Under the pieces are notes generated by a model. It had not been told where the DNA came from. It did not search any database and was given only the letters and a program-made list of their open reading frames with translations. The position numbers and the translations under genes were made by a program. Below, piece by piece: positions 43,887 to 53,310 of a stretch of DNA of 64,000 nt; the stretch's first letter is position 1, and the number at the start of each line of letters is the position of its first letter. The stretch comes from Bacteroidetes bacterium HGW-Bacteroidetes-8 (GTDB taxonomy: Bacteria > Bacteroidota > Bacteroidia > Bacteroidales > UBA932), in NCBI GenBank assembly GCA_002840895.1, contig PHCZ01000009.1:38220-102219 (forward strand), in the 5' to 3' direction.

Positions 43887-45095
43887 ATGAAAGCAGTTTT
43901 CATGGGTCTGGGATACATTGGACTACCAACAGCAGCAGTTGCTGCAAGTAAAGGGATTAAAGTTGTTGGTGTGGATGTAAATCCTGTTGTTGTAGAAACG
44001 ATTAATCATGGAAAAATTCACATAATAGAACCTGATCTTGATAAGGTAGTAAAATCAGTCGTAGATAAAGGATATTTGAAAGCATCTTTAAATCCGGAAG
44101 AGGCAGATGCATTTTTTATTGTAGTACCCACTCCATTCAAACAGAATCACAGAGCAGACATTTCCTACGTTGAGTCAGCCACCAGAGCAGTTATTCCATA
44201 CTTAAGAGAAGGAAATCTATTTGTAATTGAATCGACATCTCCTGTCTTAACAACTGAGAAGATGGCAGATATAATCTTCAAAGAAAGACCAGAGCTTAAA
44301 GATAAAATTTATATCGCATATTGTCCGGAGCGGGTTTTACCAGGGAATGTCTTATACGAACTTGAGAATAATGATAGAGTTATAGGAGGTATTAATCCGG
44401 AATCTTCAGATAAAGCAATAGAGTTCTACTCAATATTTGTAAAAGGCAATCTTCATAAAACAAATGCTCGTACTGCAGAGATGTGTAAACTCACAGAAAA
44501 TTCTTCTCGCGATGCTCAAATTGCTTTTGCCAATGAACTTTCCATGATTTGTGATAAAGCCGCGATTGATGTCTGGGAGCTTATTGAGCTAGCCAACAAA
44601 CATCCTAGAGTGAAGATACTCCAACCAGGTTGTGGTGTTGGTGGACATTGTATTGCAGTTGACCCTTGGTTTATTGTTTCTGAATACCCAGAACAAGCTC
44701 AAATAATTAAAAGGGCTCGCGAAACAAACGATTATAAGGCAGACTGGTGTGCAAATCGAGTCGTTGAAACTTGCTTGGAATATGCAAATAAAACGGGCAA
44801 AGAACCTGTCGTTGCTTGTATGGGTCTTGCTTTTAAGCCTGATATTGATGATCTTAGGGAGTCACCAGCAAAATATATAACCTCCAGAGTAATATCTGAA
44901 GCTAGAGCAGAAATTATGGTAGTAGAACCAAATATTTCCACCCATAAAAGTTTCAACCTAACAACCTATAAGGAAGCATGTGAAAAAGCTGACATTATTG
45001 TTTGGCTTGTTAAACATAAAGAGTTTTTAACCATTCCAAAACTAGCTGGTAAGATTGAATTAGATTTTTGTGGCGTTAGAAAGTATTGTATATGA
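43887..45095 (+). CDS. wecC: UDP-N-acetyl-D-mannosamine dehydrogenase
   Basis: 402 residues, UDP-Glc/GDP-Man dehydrogenase superfamily. MGLGYIGLPTAAVAASKGIK is the NAD site; FVIESTSPVLTTEKM and YCPERVLPGNVLYELENNDR match WecC-type enzymes; the catalytic Cys lies in PGCGVGGHCIAVDPWF. It oxidises UDP-ManNAc to UDP-ManNAcA. It overlaps wecB, which supplies the substrate, by four bases. Confidence 0.92.
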   Translation: MKAVFMGLGYIGLPTAAVAASKGIKVVGVDVNPVVVETINHGKIHIIEPDLDKVVKSVVDKGYLKASLNPEEADAFFIVVPTPFKQNHRADISYVESATRAVIPYLREGNLFVIESTSPVLTTEKMADIIFKERPELKDKIYIAYCPERVLPGNVLYELENNDRVIGGINPESSDKAIEFYSIFVKGNLHKTNARTAEMCKLTENSSRDAQIAFANELSMICDKAAIDVWELIELANKHPRVKILQPGCGVGGHCIAVDPWFIVSEYPEQAQIIKRARETNDYKADWCANRVVETCLEYANKTGKEPVVACMGLAFKPDIDDLRESPAKYITSRVISEARAEIMVVEPNISTHKSFNLTTYKEACEKADIIVWLVKHKEFLTIPKLAGKIELDFCGVRKYCI

Positions 45096-46243
45096 GAAAG
45101 AAAATAATGTTGGTATTTGGAACCAGGCCAGAGGCAATAAAGATGGCTCCTTTGGTCAAAGAATTTGAAAAACACCCTACAGAATTCGAAACAATTGTAT
45201 GTGTTACTGGACAACATCGCGAAATGCTAGATCAGGTACTAAAATTGTTCTCAATTGAACCTCAATACGATCTTAACATAATGAAACAAAGTCAAGATCT
45301 TTATGATATTACATCAAGAGTTTTGCTCGGTATGAGAGATGTACTTTTAAAATCAAAACCCGACTTAGTCCTTGTTCACGGGGATACTACCACATCTACT
45401 GCGTCAGCATTGGCTGCTTTTTATCAACAAATAGCTGTGGGGCACATTGAGGCTGGATTGAGAACTCATAATATTTACAGCCCTTGGCCCGAAGAGATGA
45501 ATCGCCTAATCACAAGCCGAATAGCAACATACAACTTCTCTCCTACTGCCTTAAGTAAAGAGAATCTAATTAAAGAAGACATTGCAGAAGATAAAATTAT
45601 TATTACCGGGAACACTGTTATAGACGCTCTTCATATTGTTATAAACAAAATTAAGAACAATTCTAAATTAAAAATCCAACTTCAGCTAGACTTAAAGAAT
45701 GCTGGTTATGAAGTAAACCGTTTAATTGGTAAAAGGAGGTTGGTCTTGATTACTGGTCATCGAAGAGAGAATTTTGGTGAAGGTTTTATTAATATCTGTT
45801 ATGCAATAAAGACATTGACAGAAAAATACGCTGAGGTTGATTTTGTATACCCTATGCATCTTAATCCAAATGTAAGGCAACCAATTAACGAAATATTTGG
45901 TAAATATAACTCAATATCAAATCTGTTCTTTATTGAGCCGTTAGATTATCTCCCTTTTGTATACTTAATGGAAAAATGCGATATTGTGTTAACAGATAGT
46001 GGAGGGATACAAGAAGAAGCTCCAGGATTAGGTAAACCTGTATTAGTTATGCGAACAACAACAGAACGGCCGGAAGCATTGGAAGCAGGAACAGTAAAAT
46101 TGGTAGGAACAGATTATAATAAGATTCTTTCGGAGGTTTCCTTATTGCTTGATAATGCAAAGTACTACGAAACAATGAGTAAAGCTAATAATCCATACGG
46201 TGATGGGATGGCTTGCAAAAGAATTGTTGAGAAATTTTTATAA
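45092..46243 (+). CDS. wecB: UDP-GlcNAc 2-epimerase (non-hydrolysing)
   Basis: 383 residues from the ATG at 45092 (ATGA overlap); a TTG at 45086 would add two residues. MLVFGTRPEAIKMAPLVKEF, VTGQHREMLDQVLKLFSIEP, VHGDTTTSTASALAAFYQQI, GHIEAGLRTHNIYSPWPEEM and TDSGGIQEEAPGLGKPVLVM are the WecB/MnaA signature set. It forms UDP-ManNAc for WecC. Confidence 0.94.
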   Translation: MRKKIMLVFGTRPEAIKMAPLVKEFEKHPTEFETIVCVTGQHREMLDQVLKLFSIEPQYDLNIMKQSQDLYDITSRVLLGMRDVLLKSKPDLVLVHGDTTTSTASALAAFYQQIAVGHIEAGLRTHNIYSPWPEEMNRLITSRIATYNFSPTALSKENLIKEDIAEDKIIITGNTVIDALHIVINKIKNNSKLKIQLQLDLKNAGYEVNRLIGKRRLVLITGHRRENFGEGFINICYAIKTLTEKYAEVDFVYPMHLNPNVRQPINEIFGKYNSISNLFFIEPLDYLPFVYLMEKCDIVLTDSGGIQEEAPGLGKPVLVMRTTTERPEALEAGTVKLVGTDYNKILSEVSLLLDNAKYYETMSKANNPYGDGMACKRIVEKFL

Positions 46244-46260
46244 TTTTATAAAAATATATA

Positions 46261-48372
46261 ATGAAACAAATAATCCAAGATCTTAAGAGTGGGCAAACAA
46301 TATTAGAGGAAGTTCCTGCTCCACAGGTTAAAAGTGGAAACGTCCTTATTAAAACTTCACATACCCTAGTATCACTGGGAACTGAACGGTCATTGGTTGA
46401 ATTCGGAAAAGCAAATTTGCTAGATAAAGCACGTCAACAGCCGGACAGGGTTAAACAGGTGTTGGATAAAATTAGGTCTGAGGGGTTGTTGCCTACTTTG
46501 GAAGCGGTTTTTAATAAGCTCAACCAACCTTTGCCCTTGGGATATTGTAATGTGGGTGTTGTTAAAGAGGTTGGGAAGGGTGTTACTGGCTTCAATGTAG
46601 GTGACAGAGTGGCTTCCAATGGTGGCCACGCCGAATATGTATGTGTTCCTGAGAATTTATGTGCAAAAATACCGGATAATGTTTCTAATGAGGAAGCTGC
46701 TTTTACTGTTATCGGCTCCATTGGACTTGAGGGAATAAGGTTATGTAATCCTACATTTGGTGAGACGATTGTTGTTGTTGGTCTCGGTTTAATAGGACTT
46801 ATTACTGCTTCTCTTCTAAAATCCAATGGCTGTAGGGTTGTGGGTTACGATTTTGATCAATCTAAAGTTGATATTGCTAAGCAAAATGGAATTATAGCTT
46901 TTAATCCGAGTCAAGGTGATGATCCTGTTAAATTTGTCAAGAATATAACCAATGGCATAGGTGCAGATGGTGTGATAATTACAGCATCAAATAAAAGTGA
47001 TGAAATTATCCACCAAACTTCCGAGATGAGCAGGCAAAGGGGTCGCATTATTCTGGTTGGTGTTATCGGCCTTGATATCCGCAGAGATGATTTCTACAAA
47101 AAAGAGCTTACATTCCAAGTATCTTGCTCTTATGGGCCGGGAAGGTACGACGATAATTACGAGCAAAAAGGTATAGATTACCCTATAGGGTTTGTTAGGT
47201 GGACTGAGAAAAGGAATTTCGAAGCAATCCTTAACGCAATTTCTGACGGCCAGTTAAAAGTGAGTCATTTGATTACCGAAAAAGTCATTTTGGATAACTA
47301 CCTGGAGATTTACGGAGATATGCGCAAATCTGGCTCAATTGCTTCCATTTTGGTTTATCCGGAATCATCGGAGTATAGTGTAAAGACAGAGGTCAATATA
47401 ATTCAATTCGAAAAGAAGCCTGGGATTTTTGGGATAATTGGTGCTGGGAACTTCACCTCTGCAACTGTACTCCCTCGGCTTAAAAAGATTGGAGTGCCCG
47501 TCAAGTACATTGCTAGCGCAGGCGGATTGACAGCAAAGAGTCTTGCCAAAAAAGCGGGAATAGCAAATGCCACATCAGACTACAGGGTTATTTTGGAGGA
47601 TGAGGAAGTGGATTCCGTTATAATTACTACTAGACATAACCTACACGCTAAAATGGTTATAGAGTCTCTATCTGCAGGGAAACATGTTTTTGTAGAGAAG
47701 CCTCTTTGTCTCAACATTGCAGAACTTGAGGAGATCATCTCCACAAAGGATAAGAATCCGGGCTTACAACTGGTGGTTGGGTTTAACCGTAGGTTTGCAC
47801 CGCTGGCATTGGAAATGAAGCGTCTTATTGGTTCCGGTCCAAAAAACATAGTAGCCACAATGAATGCCGGTTTTATTCCGAAAGATATATGGGTGCATAA
47901 TCTTGAAGTAGGTGGTGGACGTATTATTGGAGAAGCCTGTCACTTTATAGATCTCTGTTCTTTTTTAACCGGAAGTAAAGTTAGGTCTGTTTGTATGAAT
48001 AGTTTGGGTGTTAATCCTAAAGAGAACACAGACAATGCTTCAATTTTATTGAAATATGACGATGGGTCAAATGCTGTTATTAACTATTTTTCAAACGGCA
48101 GTAAGGCATACTCAAAAGAGAGGATAGAAATTTACAACCAGGAAAAAACAATAGTCATAGATAACTGGAGGAGGTTGTATGGTTACGGGGTTAAGCCGTC
48201 CAAAATAAAATCACGTATGGACAAAGGACACCTAGAGCAGTTCTCTCGACTCAAGGATTCAATCAAAACAGGTGTACCTATTATTCCTTTTGATGAAATT
48301 ATTAATACTACAAAGGCAATTTTTGCTGCAATCGATAGTTTAAAAAAGGGTCGTTGGATAGATGTTGGATAA
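46261..48372 (+). CDS. Two-domain oxidoreductase: MDR alcohol dehydrogenase-like plus Gfo/Idh
   Basis: 703 residues. Residues 1-370 are a medium-chain dehydrogenase (PLGYCNVGVVKEVGKGVTGF, NVGDRVASNGGHAEYVCVPE, VVVGLGLIGLITASLL). Residues from about 385 are Gfo/Idh (FGIIGAGNFTSATVLPRLKK, HVFVEKPLCLNIAELEEIIS, GEACHFIDLCSFLTGS). This fusion is commonly found with a heparinase II/III gene and a WbuB-like transferase in O-antigen and exopolysaccharide loci, as here, but its reaction has not been settled to my knowledge. Overlaps the next gene by 11 bases. Confidence 0.85.
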   Translation: MKQIIQDLKSGQTILEEVPAPQVKSGNVLIKTSHTLVSLGTERSLVEFGKANLLDKARQQPDRVKQVLDKIRSEGLLPTLEAVFNKLNQPLPLGYCNVGVVKEVGKGVTGFNVGDRVASNGGHAEYVCVPENLCAKIPDNVSNEEAAFTVIGSIGLEGIRLCNPTFGETIVVVGLGLIGLITASLLKSNGCRVVGYDFDQSKVDIAKQNGIIAFNPSQGDDPVKFVKNITNGIGADGVIITASNKSDEIIHQTSEMSRQRGRIILVGVIGLDIRRDDFYKKELTFQVSCSYGPGRYDDNYEQKGIDYPIGFVRWTEKRNFEAILNAISDGQLKVSHLITEKVILDNYLEIYGDMRKSGSIASILVYPESSEYSVKTEVNIIQFEKKPGIFGIIGAGNFTSATVLPRLKKIGVPVKYIASAGGLTAKSLAKKAGIANATSDYRVILEDEEVDSVIITTRHNLHAKMVIESLSAGKHVFVEKPLCLNIAELEEIISTKDKNPGLQLVVGFNRRFAPLALEMKRLIGSGPKNIVATMNAGFIPKDIWVHNLEVGGGRIIGEACHFIDLCSFLTGSKVRSVCMNSLGVNPKENTDNASILLKYDDGSNAVINYFSNGSKAYSKERIEIYNQEKTIVIDNWRRLYGYGVKPSKIKSRMDKGHLEQFSRLKDSIKTGVPIIPFDEIINTTKAIFAAIDSLKKGRWIDVG

Positions 48373-50152
48373 AATATATACTATTTTCCGTTTAGGAATA
48401 GTTAACGTTTTATATGTTATTTGGTACAGGGTTTCTTTAAAGATTGGCTTTAGAAAGTTGTCCTTTAAAAGGAGGAATTTTATTATCACCGATGACTTTT
48501 TTTCGGTAGAATATATACCCAACTTATTAGGGGATAACGATAGAATTACGCTTTTTGCCGATGCCGACAAAATAGTATCAGGTCATTTCAGATATTATAA
48601 TTACCACTGGATTCAGGTGGGTGATGTTCCCAATTGGTTTGCTAACCCTTTTATCGGAAGAAGTTACCCTAATGCCAATAAGCACTGGACTGAATTGGCA
48701 GATTTTGATTTAATTGCGGGTGATATTAAAAACATTTGGGAGGCAAGCCGTTTCAAATGGGTTATGACTCTTTCACGTGCATATGCTGCTTCAGGAGAAA
48801 AAAAATACATTGAAAGACTTAATTTCCTTCTTAAAGACTGGTCAATTAATAATCCTTTTAATATTGGGCCTAACTGGAAATGCGGACAGGAGGCCTCCAT
48901 CAGAATCTTTAATCTTCTTAACTCCCTACAATTTCTGGGGCAGCATTTAAAGCCATCTGAGTCTATTTGCCAGTTTGTCTATTATTCACTTGATCGTATC
49001 TCAAGGAATATTTTTTATGCTATCGCACAAAACAATAACCACGGTACAAGCGAATCTGCTGCCTTGTATATAGGGGGGTTGTGGCTAAATTCAATTGATT
49101 CTGTAAAATATCCCCGAGCTTTAACATATTCTAAAAGTGGGAGATACTGGCTAGAGAACCGCGTTAATAAGCTTATATCACACAGTGGAAGTTTCTCACA
49201 ACACTCTGTTAACTACCACAGACTGCTTTTAGATACTCTCTCCTATTGTGAGTTCTGGAGAAATAAATTAAATGACAAACGCTTCTCTAATCAATTCTAC
49301 AAAAAGTCTTTAGCTGCTACCCACTGGTTGTGGCGAGTTACAGATGAAATATCTGGTGATGCACCTAACCTTGGATCTAATGATGGTGCATTGTTATACA
49401 ACCTGATATCTTTTGGATATAGAGATTTCCGACCTTCACTGGCTTTTGCAAACGAACTTTTTGGAGCGGGTGTTTCATTTGATGGTGTTAAGGCTATTGA
49501 CAAGCTTAATTCTGATGGTTACACAACTCTTATTGGGGATAATTCGTGGGCTCTGGTAAAATGGCCTTTTTATAAATTCAGACCATCACATAGTGATGCG
49601 CTTCACTTCGACTTGTGGTATATGGGAAGAAACATCCTCTGTGATTGCGGCACCTATTCCTATAATCCTGTTAGAGATTTTGGGGTATCTCTTTCATCTG
49701 TTGGATTTCACAATACTGTCTCATTTGATGGTTTTGACCAGATGCCATTGATTAGCAGATTCCTCAAGGGTGGATGGCTAAATACATCATATGTTTCGTC
49801 CATTTCAACCAGTGAAGGTGGCTATAAGTGGTCCTGTTCTTATAAGGACAATAGGGGCAATATTCACATTAGAGAAATTAAGGTGATAGAAGACACCTGG
49901 ATAATAACAGACAATCTGTCGGGAAATTTTAAAAGTGCTATTATTGGATTCAATATCAACTATCCTGATTGTCTATTAAATAATGGTGTTTTGCTCACAG
50001 ACAGTTTTTCCTTGACCCCTCCAATCGATGGTGAATCTGTTTTAAGTGACTCCTTTGCATCGCTTTACTATTGGGAGAAGCATCCTATTAAAAGGTTGAA
50101 TATTGAAGTATATAAGCCGGGAATATATACTACAGTGATAAAACTGATTTGA
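48362..50152 (+). CDS. Heparinase II/III-family protein in a biosynthesis locus
   Basis: 596 residues. The alpha/alpha-toroid half includes FKWVMTLSRAYAASGEKKYI, WKCGQEASIRIFNLLNSLQF, NNHGTSESAALYIGGLW and SGSFSQHSVNYHRLLLDTLS with Tyr and His in place for lyase catalysis. The beta-sandwich half begins near 400 (HSDALHFDLWYMGRNILCDC, GTYSYN, HNTVSFDGFDQM). No signal peptide: it starts MLDKIYTIFRLGIVNVLYVI, a possible membrane anchor. A uronate-containing product (ManNAcA) is made by the same locus and might be its substrate. A non-catalytic or transferase role is also possible. Confidence 0.82.
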   Translation: MLDKIYTIFRLGIVNVLYVIWYRVSLKIGFRKLSFKRRNFIITDDFFSVEYIPNLLGDNDRITLFADADKIVSGHFRYYNYHWIQVGDVPNWFANPFIGRSYPNANKHWTELADFDLIAGDIKNIWEASRFKWVMTLSRAYAASGEKKYIERLNFLLKDWSINNPFNIGPNWKCGQEASIRIFNLLNSLQFLGQHLKPSESICQFVYYSLDRISRNIFYAIAQNNNHGTSESAALYIGGLWLNSIDSVKYPRALTYSKSGRYWLENRVNKLISHSGSFSQHSVNYHRLLLDTLSYCEFWRNKLNDKRFSNQFYKKSLAATHWLWRVTDEISGDAPNLGSNDGALLYNLISFGYRDFRPSLAFANELFGAGVSFDGVKAIDKLNSDGYTTLIGDNSWALVKWPFYKFRPSHSDALHFDLWYMGRNILCDCGTYSYNPVRDFGVSLSSVGFHNTVSFDGFDQMPLISRFLKGGWLNTSYVSSISTSEGGYKWSCSYKDNRGNIHIREIKVIEDTWIITDNLSGNFKSAIIGFNINYPDCLLNNGVLLTDSFSLTPPIDGESVLSDSFASLYYWEKHPIKRLNIEVYKPGIYTTVIKLI

Positions 50153-50160
50153 TTAATGAT

Positions 50161-51378
50161 ATGAAGGTTCTATATTTTCATCAGCATTTTACAATCCCAA
50201 CAGGTTCAGGTGGTACAAGATCTTACGAAATGGCTCATCGTTTAGTTGAAAGAGGTCATAAAGTTATAATGGTTTGTGGTGAAACTTCAAAACTAGAGTT
50301 ACCTGAGATGTATTTGAAAAATGTTAAGAAAGGAGTGATTGATGGTATTAATGTATTACAGATATCACTTCCCTATTCTAACAGAGATGGAATTGCAAAG
50401 AGAACGCTAACTTTTTTAAGGTTTGCATTATTAGGAATAAAGATTGCATTAAATGAAAAGTATGATATTGTTTTTGCTACTTCTACTCCTCTAACAGCCG
50501 GGATTCCAGGATTGTTTGCAAAATGGTTTAGAGGCAAAAAATTTGTTTTTGAAGTGAGGGATCTTTGGCCGAAACTGCCAAAGGCACTGGGTATGAAAAA
50601 TCCTTTACTACTTTGGGGAATGAGTTTTTTAGAATGGATATCTTATCGCAATGCTGATGGTTGCATAGGGCTTTCTCCCGGAATTTGTGATGGTATAGCC
50701 AAGAAATCACAAAAGGGAAAAAGGATTGAAATGGTCCCAAATGGCTGTGATTTGAACATTTTCACACCCTCTTTAAGAGAACCATTATCTTTGGAGGGAA
50801 TTGATTCAAGCAAAATAGTTGCGGTTTTTACAGGTGCACACGGCATTGCAAACGGGCTTAATGCTGTATTAGATGTTGCTTCTACTTTAAAAGCAATGGG
50901 ACGTGACGATATCGTTTTAGCATTTATTGGCGACGGAAAAGTTAAAGAAAAGCTCGTTTCACGTGCTTTTAAAGAAAGGTTGGACAACTGCAGGTTTTAT
51001 GATCCTGTTCCCAAGCTGCAACTCAATAAAATTATTGCAAGTGTCGATATAGGCCTGATGATTCTTGCAAATGTGCCGGCATTCTACTATGGCACATCGC
51101 CAAACAAGTTCTTTGATTATATATCCTCTGGCCTACCGGTACTAAATAACTATCCTGGCTGGCTCGCCGACATAATTCAGGAACACAACTGCGGCTTTGT
51201 CATACCACCAAATGATCCTCAATCATTTGCCAATGAACTTATTAATTTGGCCGACAACCCCATATTACGGTATAAAATGGGCCAAAACGCCCGCCACTTA
51301 GCCGAATCAAAGTTCTCAAGAGCAGTTTTAGCCAATAAATTTGTTGATTTTTTGGAAAAAGTTAAAGTTAGCGATTAA
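50161..51378 (+). CDS. wbuB: Glycosyltransferase family 4, WbuB-like
   Basis: 405 residues from the ATG at 50161; a TTG at 50149 overlapping the previous stop would add four residues. MKVLYFHQHFTIPTGSGGTR and YEMAHRLVERGHKVIMVCGE are the WbuB N-terminus; FVFEVRDLWPKLPKALGMKN and SPNKFFDYISSGLPVLNNYP follow. WbuB of E. coli O26 transfers L-FucNAc, whose precursor is made here, so a FucNAc/FucNAm transferase role is plausible. Last gene before an AT-rich gap. Confidence 0.82.
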   Translation: MKVLYFHQHFTIPTGSGGTRSYEMAHRLVERGHKVIMVCGETSKLELPEMYLKNVKKGVIDGINVLQISLPYSNRDGIAKRTLTFLRFALLGIKIALNEKYDIVFATSTPLTAGIPGLFAKWFRGKKFVFEVRDLWPKLPKALGMKNPLLLWGMSFLEWISYRNADGCIGLSPGICDGIAKKSQKGKRIEMVPNGCDLNIFTPSLREPLSLEGIDSSKIVAVFTGAHGIANGLNAVLDVASTLKAMGRDDIVLAFIGDGKVKEKLVSRAFKERLDNCRFYDPVPKLQLNKIIASVDIGLMILANVPAFYYGTSPNKFFDYISSGLPVLNNYPGWLADIIQEHNCGFVIPPNDPQSFANELINLADNPILRYKMGQNARHLAESKFSRAVLANKFVDFLEKVKVSD

Positions 51379-51589
51379 TCCCTATCATAAATAAAGGGTG
51401 ACTAGGAATAAAAAATACAGTAAAAATGTGAGCAAGGATACATTAAAATACTACTCAAAAACTGATTAGTTACGCAGAATTTTGCAGCCCGTTTATGCTA
51501 ATGAAAATTTAATCGATTAAACCCGCCAATTACAATTATTTATATCACCAACTTAATAACTTCATTGTAATAGACTAAAAAAATTTGAT

Positions 51590-51886
51590 ATGGAATTTAA
51601 AAAAGCAGTTGAATTATCAAATAAAAACACACATATTATAGGAAAGAAACACAAAGACTCGATAATTGATGAAATCATCGTTTGTCCAACAGATCCAGAT
51701 ATGTTTAATCATTTTTTTGAAAATTATCTCCTTTTTGGTAATTGGGAACAAGCCATAGCGCCTTACATTGAAAAAGATATGACAGTCGTTGTCATAATGG
51801 ATAGGCATCGGATCCGAGCGCAATCATTATTAGTATATAAGAACATATTTAACCTACCCGACGAATTAGGCGCAATAATTGATTGA
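51590..51886 (+). CDS. Small protein of unknown function
   Basis: 98 residues, not recognised. It reads MEFKKAVELSNKNTHIIGKK followed by acidic sequence and VVVIMDRHRIRAQSLLVYKN. No signal or membrane segment. It lies alone in AT-rich sequence between the WbuB gene and the initiating transferase, with 211 bases before it lacking clear signals. The codon pattern and a reverse-strand shadow that is less protein-like make it a plausible gene. Confidence 0.5.
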   Translation: MEFKKAVELSNKNTHIIGKKHKDSIIDEIIVCPTDPDMFNHFFENYLLFGNWEQAIAPYIEKDMTVVVIMDRHRIRAQSLLVYKNIFNLPDELGAIID

Positions 51887-51955
51887 ACAATTGGTTAAAA
51901 GCAACTTATTTTAGTTTTGGTTGCACAATCGAGTAAAATAACAAGACGGATAATC

Positions 51956-51987
51956 AAATAAATAAATAAATAAATAAATAAATAAAT
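51956..51987 (+). repeat. Eight tandem AAAT units upstream of the initiating transferase
   Basis: Positions 51956-51987 are (AAAT)8, ending 34 bases before the ATG at 52022. Tetranucleotide tracts in a promoter or leader can change length by slippage and thereby alter expression. The repeat is seen directly; phase variation is inferred. Confidence 0.75.
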
Positions 51988-52021
51988 TAACAACCAACTT
52001 ATATTCTACCTTTAACAAAAA

Positions 52022-52630
52022 ATGTACAAACACTTCTTTAAACCTTTCTTGGATTCTTCATTATCATTTTTTGGGTTAGTAATTATTAGTCCATTGTTTT
52101 TGGTTGTTTGGGTGGTGCTTTTGATTACAAATGAAGGTGGTGGGGCGTTTTTTATTCAAACAAGACCTGGTTATAGAGGACGTTTTTTTAAGGTTATTAA
52201 GTTTAAAACTATGAATGATAAAGTAGATTGTAATGGGAATCTTCTGCCTGATAAAGATCGGGTTACTGCTTTTGGCTGCTTTATTCGTTCTCTATCAATT
52301 GATGAATTGCCACAGTTGATAAATGTTTTGAAAGGAGATATGAGTTTGGTTGGTCCAAGGCCTCTATTAGTTGAGTATCTTCCTCTTTACTCTCAGGAAC
52401 AGGCTAAAAGACATAACGCAAGACCCGGAATGACAGGTTGGGCTCAGGTGAATGGACGGAATGCAATCTCCTGGAAGCAGAGGCTTGAGTTAGATGTTTG
52501 GTATGTAAATAATGTAAGCTTTTGGCTTGATGTTAAAATACTATTTATAACTGCTAAGAAAGTGTTTGTTCGTGACGGAATAAATGCTTCAAATAGCGTT
52601 ACAATGGAACCATTTAGGGGTAATAATTAA
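52022..52630 (+). CDS. pglC: Initiating monotopic phosphoglycosyl transferase, PglC-like
   Basis: 202 residues, the minimal small-PGT size. An N-terminal re-entrant helix (FFGLVIISPLFLVVWVVLLI) is followed by GGAFFIQTRPGYRGRFFKVI, KFKTMND, SLSIDELPQLINVLKGDMSL, VGPRPLLVEYLPLYSQEQAK and RPGMTGWAQVNGRN. These are the PglC-type motifs, including the catalytic Asp-Glu in IDELPQ. It would move a phospho-sugar from a UDP-sugar to undecaprenyl phosphate. PglD next door and PglE nearby favour UDP-diacetylbacillosamine as substrate. Confidence 0.9.
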   Translation: MYKHFFKPFLDSSLSFFGLVIISPLFLVVWVVLLITNEGGGAFFIQTRPGYRGRFFKVIKFKTMNDKVDCNGNLLPDKDRVTAFGCFIRSLSIDELPQLINVLKGDMSLVGPRPLLVEYLPLYSQEQAKRHNARPGMTGWAQVNGRNAISWKQRLELDVWYVNNVSFWLDVKILFITAKKVFVRDGINASNSVTMEPFRGNN

Positions 52631-52641
52631 ATTTTTTTGTT

Positions 52642-53250
52642 ATGTTTTTATTTGGGGCAAGTGGTCACTCTAAGGTTATAATTGACTCATTAACAGCTTC
52701 CGGAATTTCAATCGGTGGTCTTTTTGACGATAATCCAGATATTAAGAGACTGCTTGAGTATCCTGTGTTTGGTGCTTTTAATAAAGATATCCTTGGAGAT
52801 GACTCATTGATAATTTCGGTAGGAGTCAATAATATAAGAAAAAAAATTGTTGAGAAATTGCCACACAATCTAAAATATGGAAGGGCAATACATCCATCTT
52901 CAATTATGTCTAACTACGCTTCTATTGGAGTAGGTACTGTAATAATGCAAGGTTCAGTAATTCAGTCCTGTGTTAACATAGGTAAGCACTGTATTATCAA
53001 TACTTCGGCAACAGTAGATCACGACTGCCAAATTGAAGACTACGTTCATATATCACCAAATGCTACTCTATGCGGTGGAGTGAGTGTTGGAGAAGGAACA
53101 CAGGTTGGTGCTGGTGCAGTAATAATCCCCGGCATAAAAATCGGGAAATGGAGTCTGGTTGCAGCAGGAGCTGTTGTAATAAAAGATGTACCTGATAATG
53201 TTTTAGTCTTGGGAAATCCGGCAAGAGTAGTAAAAAAAATACTCCCTTAA
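52642..53250 (+). CDS. pglD: UDP-4-amino-sugar acetyltransferase, PglD-like
   Basis: 202 residues. LFGASGHSKVIIDSLTASGI is the UDP-binding N-terminus of PglD/NeuD proteins; the hexapeptide helix carries VDHDCQIEDYVHISPNATLC (catalytic His pair) and VGAGAVIIPGIKIGKWSLVA. PglD acetylates the C4 amine made by PglE to give UDP-diacetylbacillosamine. It is 12 bases after pglC. A palindromic element follows the stop by a few bases and may help termination. Confidence 0.88.
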   Translation: MFLFGASGHSKVIIDSLTASGISIGGLFDDNPDIKRLLEYPVFGAFNKDILGDDSLIISVGVNNIRKKIVEKLPHNLKYGRAIHPSSIMSNYASIGVGTVIMQGSVIQSCVNIGKHCIINTSATVDHDCQIEDYVHISPNATLCGGVSVGEGTQVGAGAVIIPGIKIGKWSLVAAGAVVIKDVPDNVLVLGNPARVVKKILP

Positions 53251-53256
53251 CCTTAA

Positions 53257-53274
53257 CCTTGCCAAGGTTTGTGG
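53257..53274 (-). repeat. CCACAAACCTTGGCAAGG element after pglD
   Basis: Exact consensus copy on the minus strand, seven bases beyond the pglD stop. With the copy at 54376-54393 it brackets two unrecognised genes of about 1.1 kb. Confidence 0.6.
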
Positions 53275-53310
53275 ACTAACTTACTACTGCATTCGTATAA
53301 ATATTAAATT

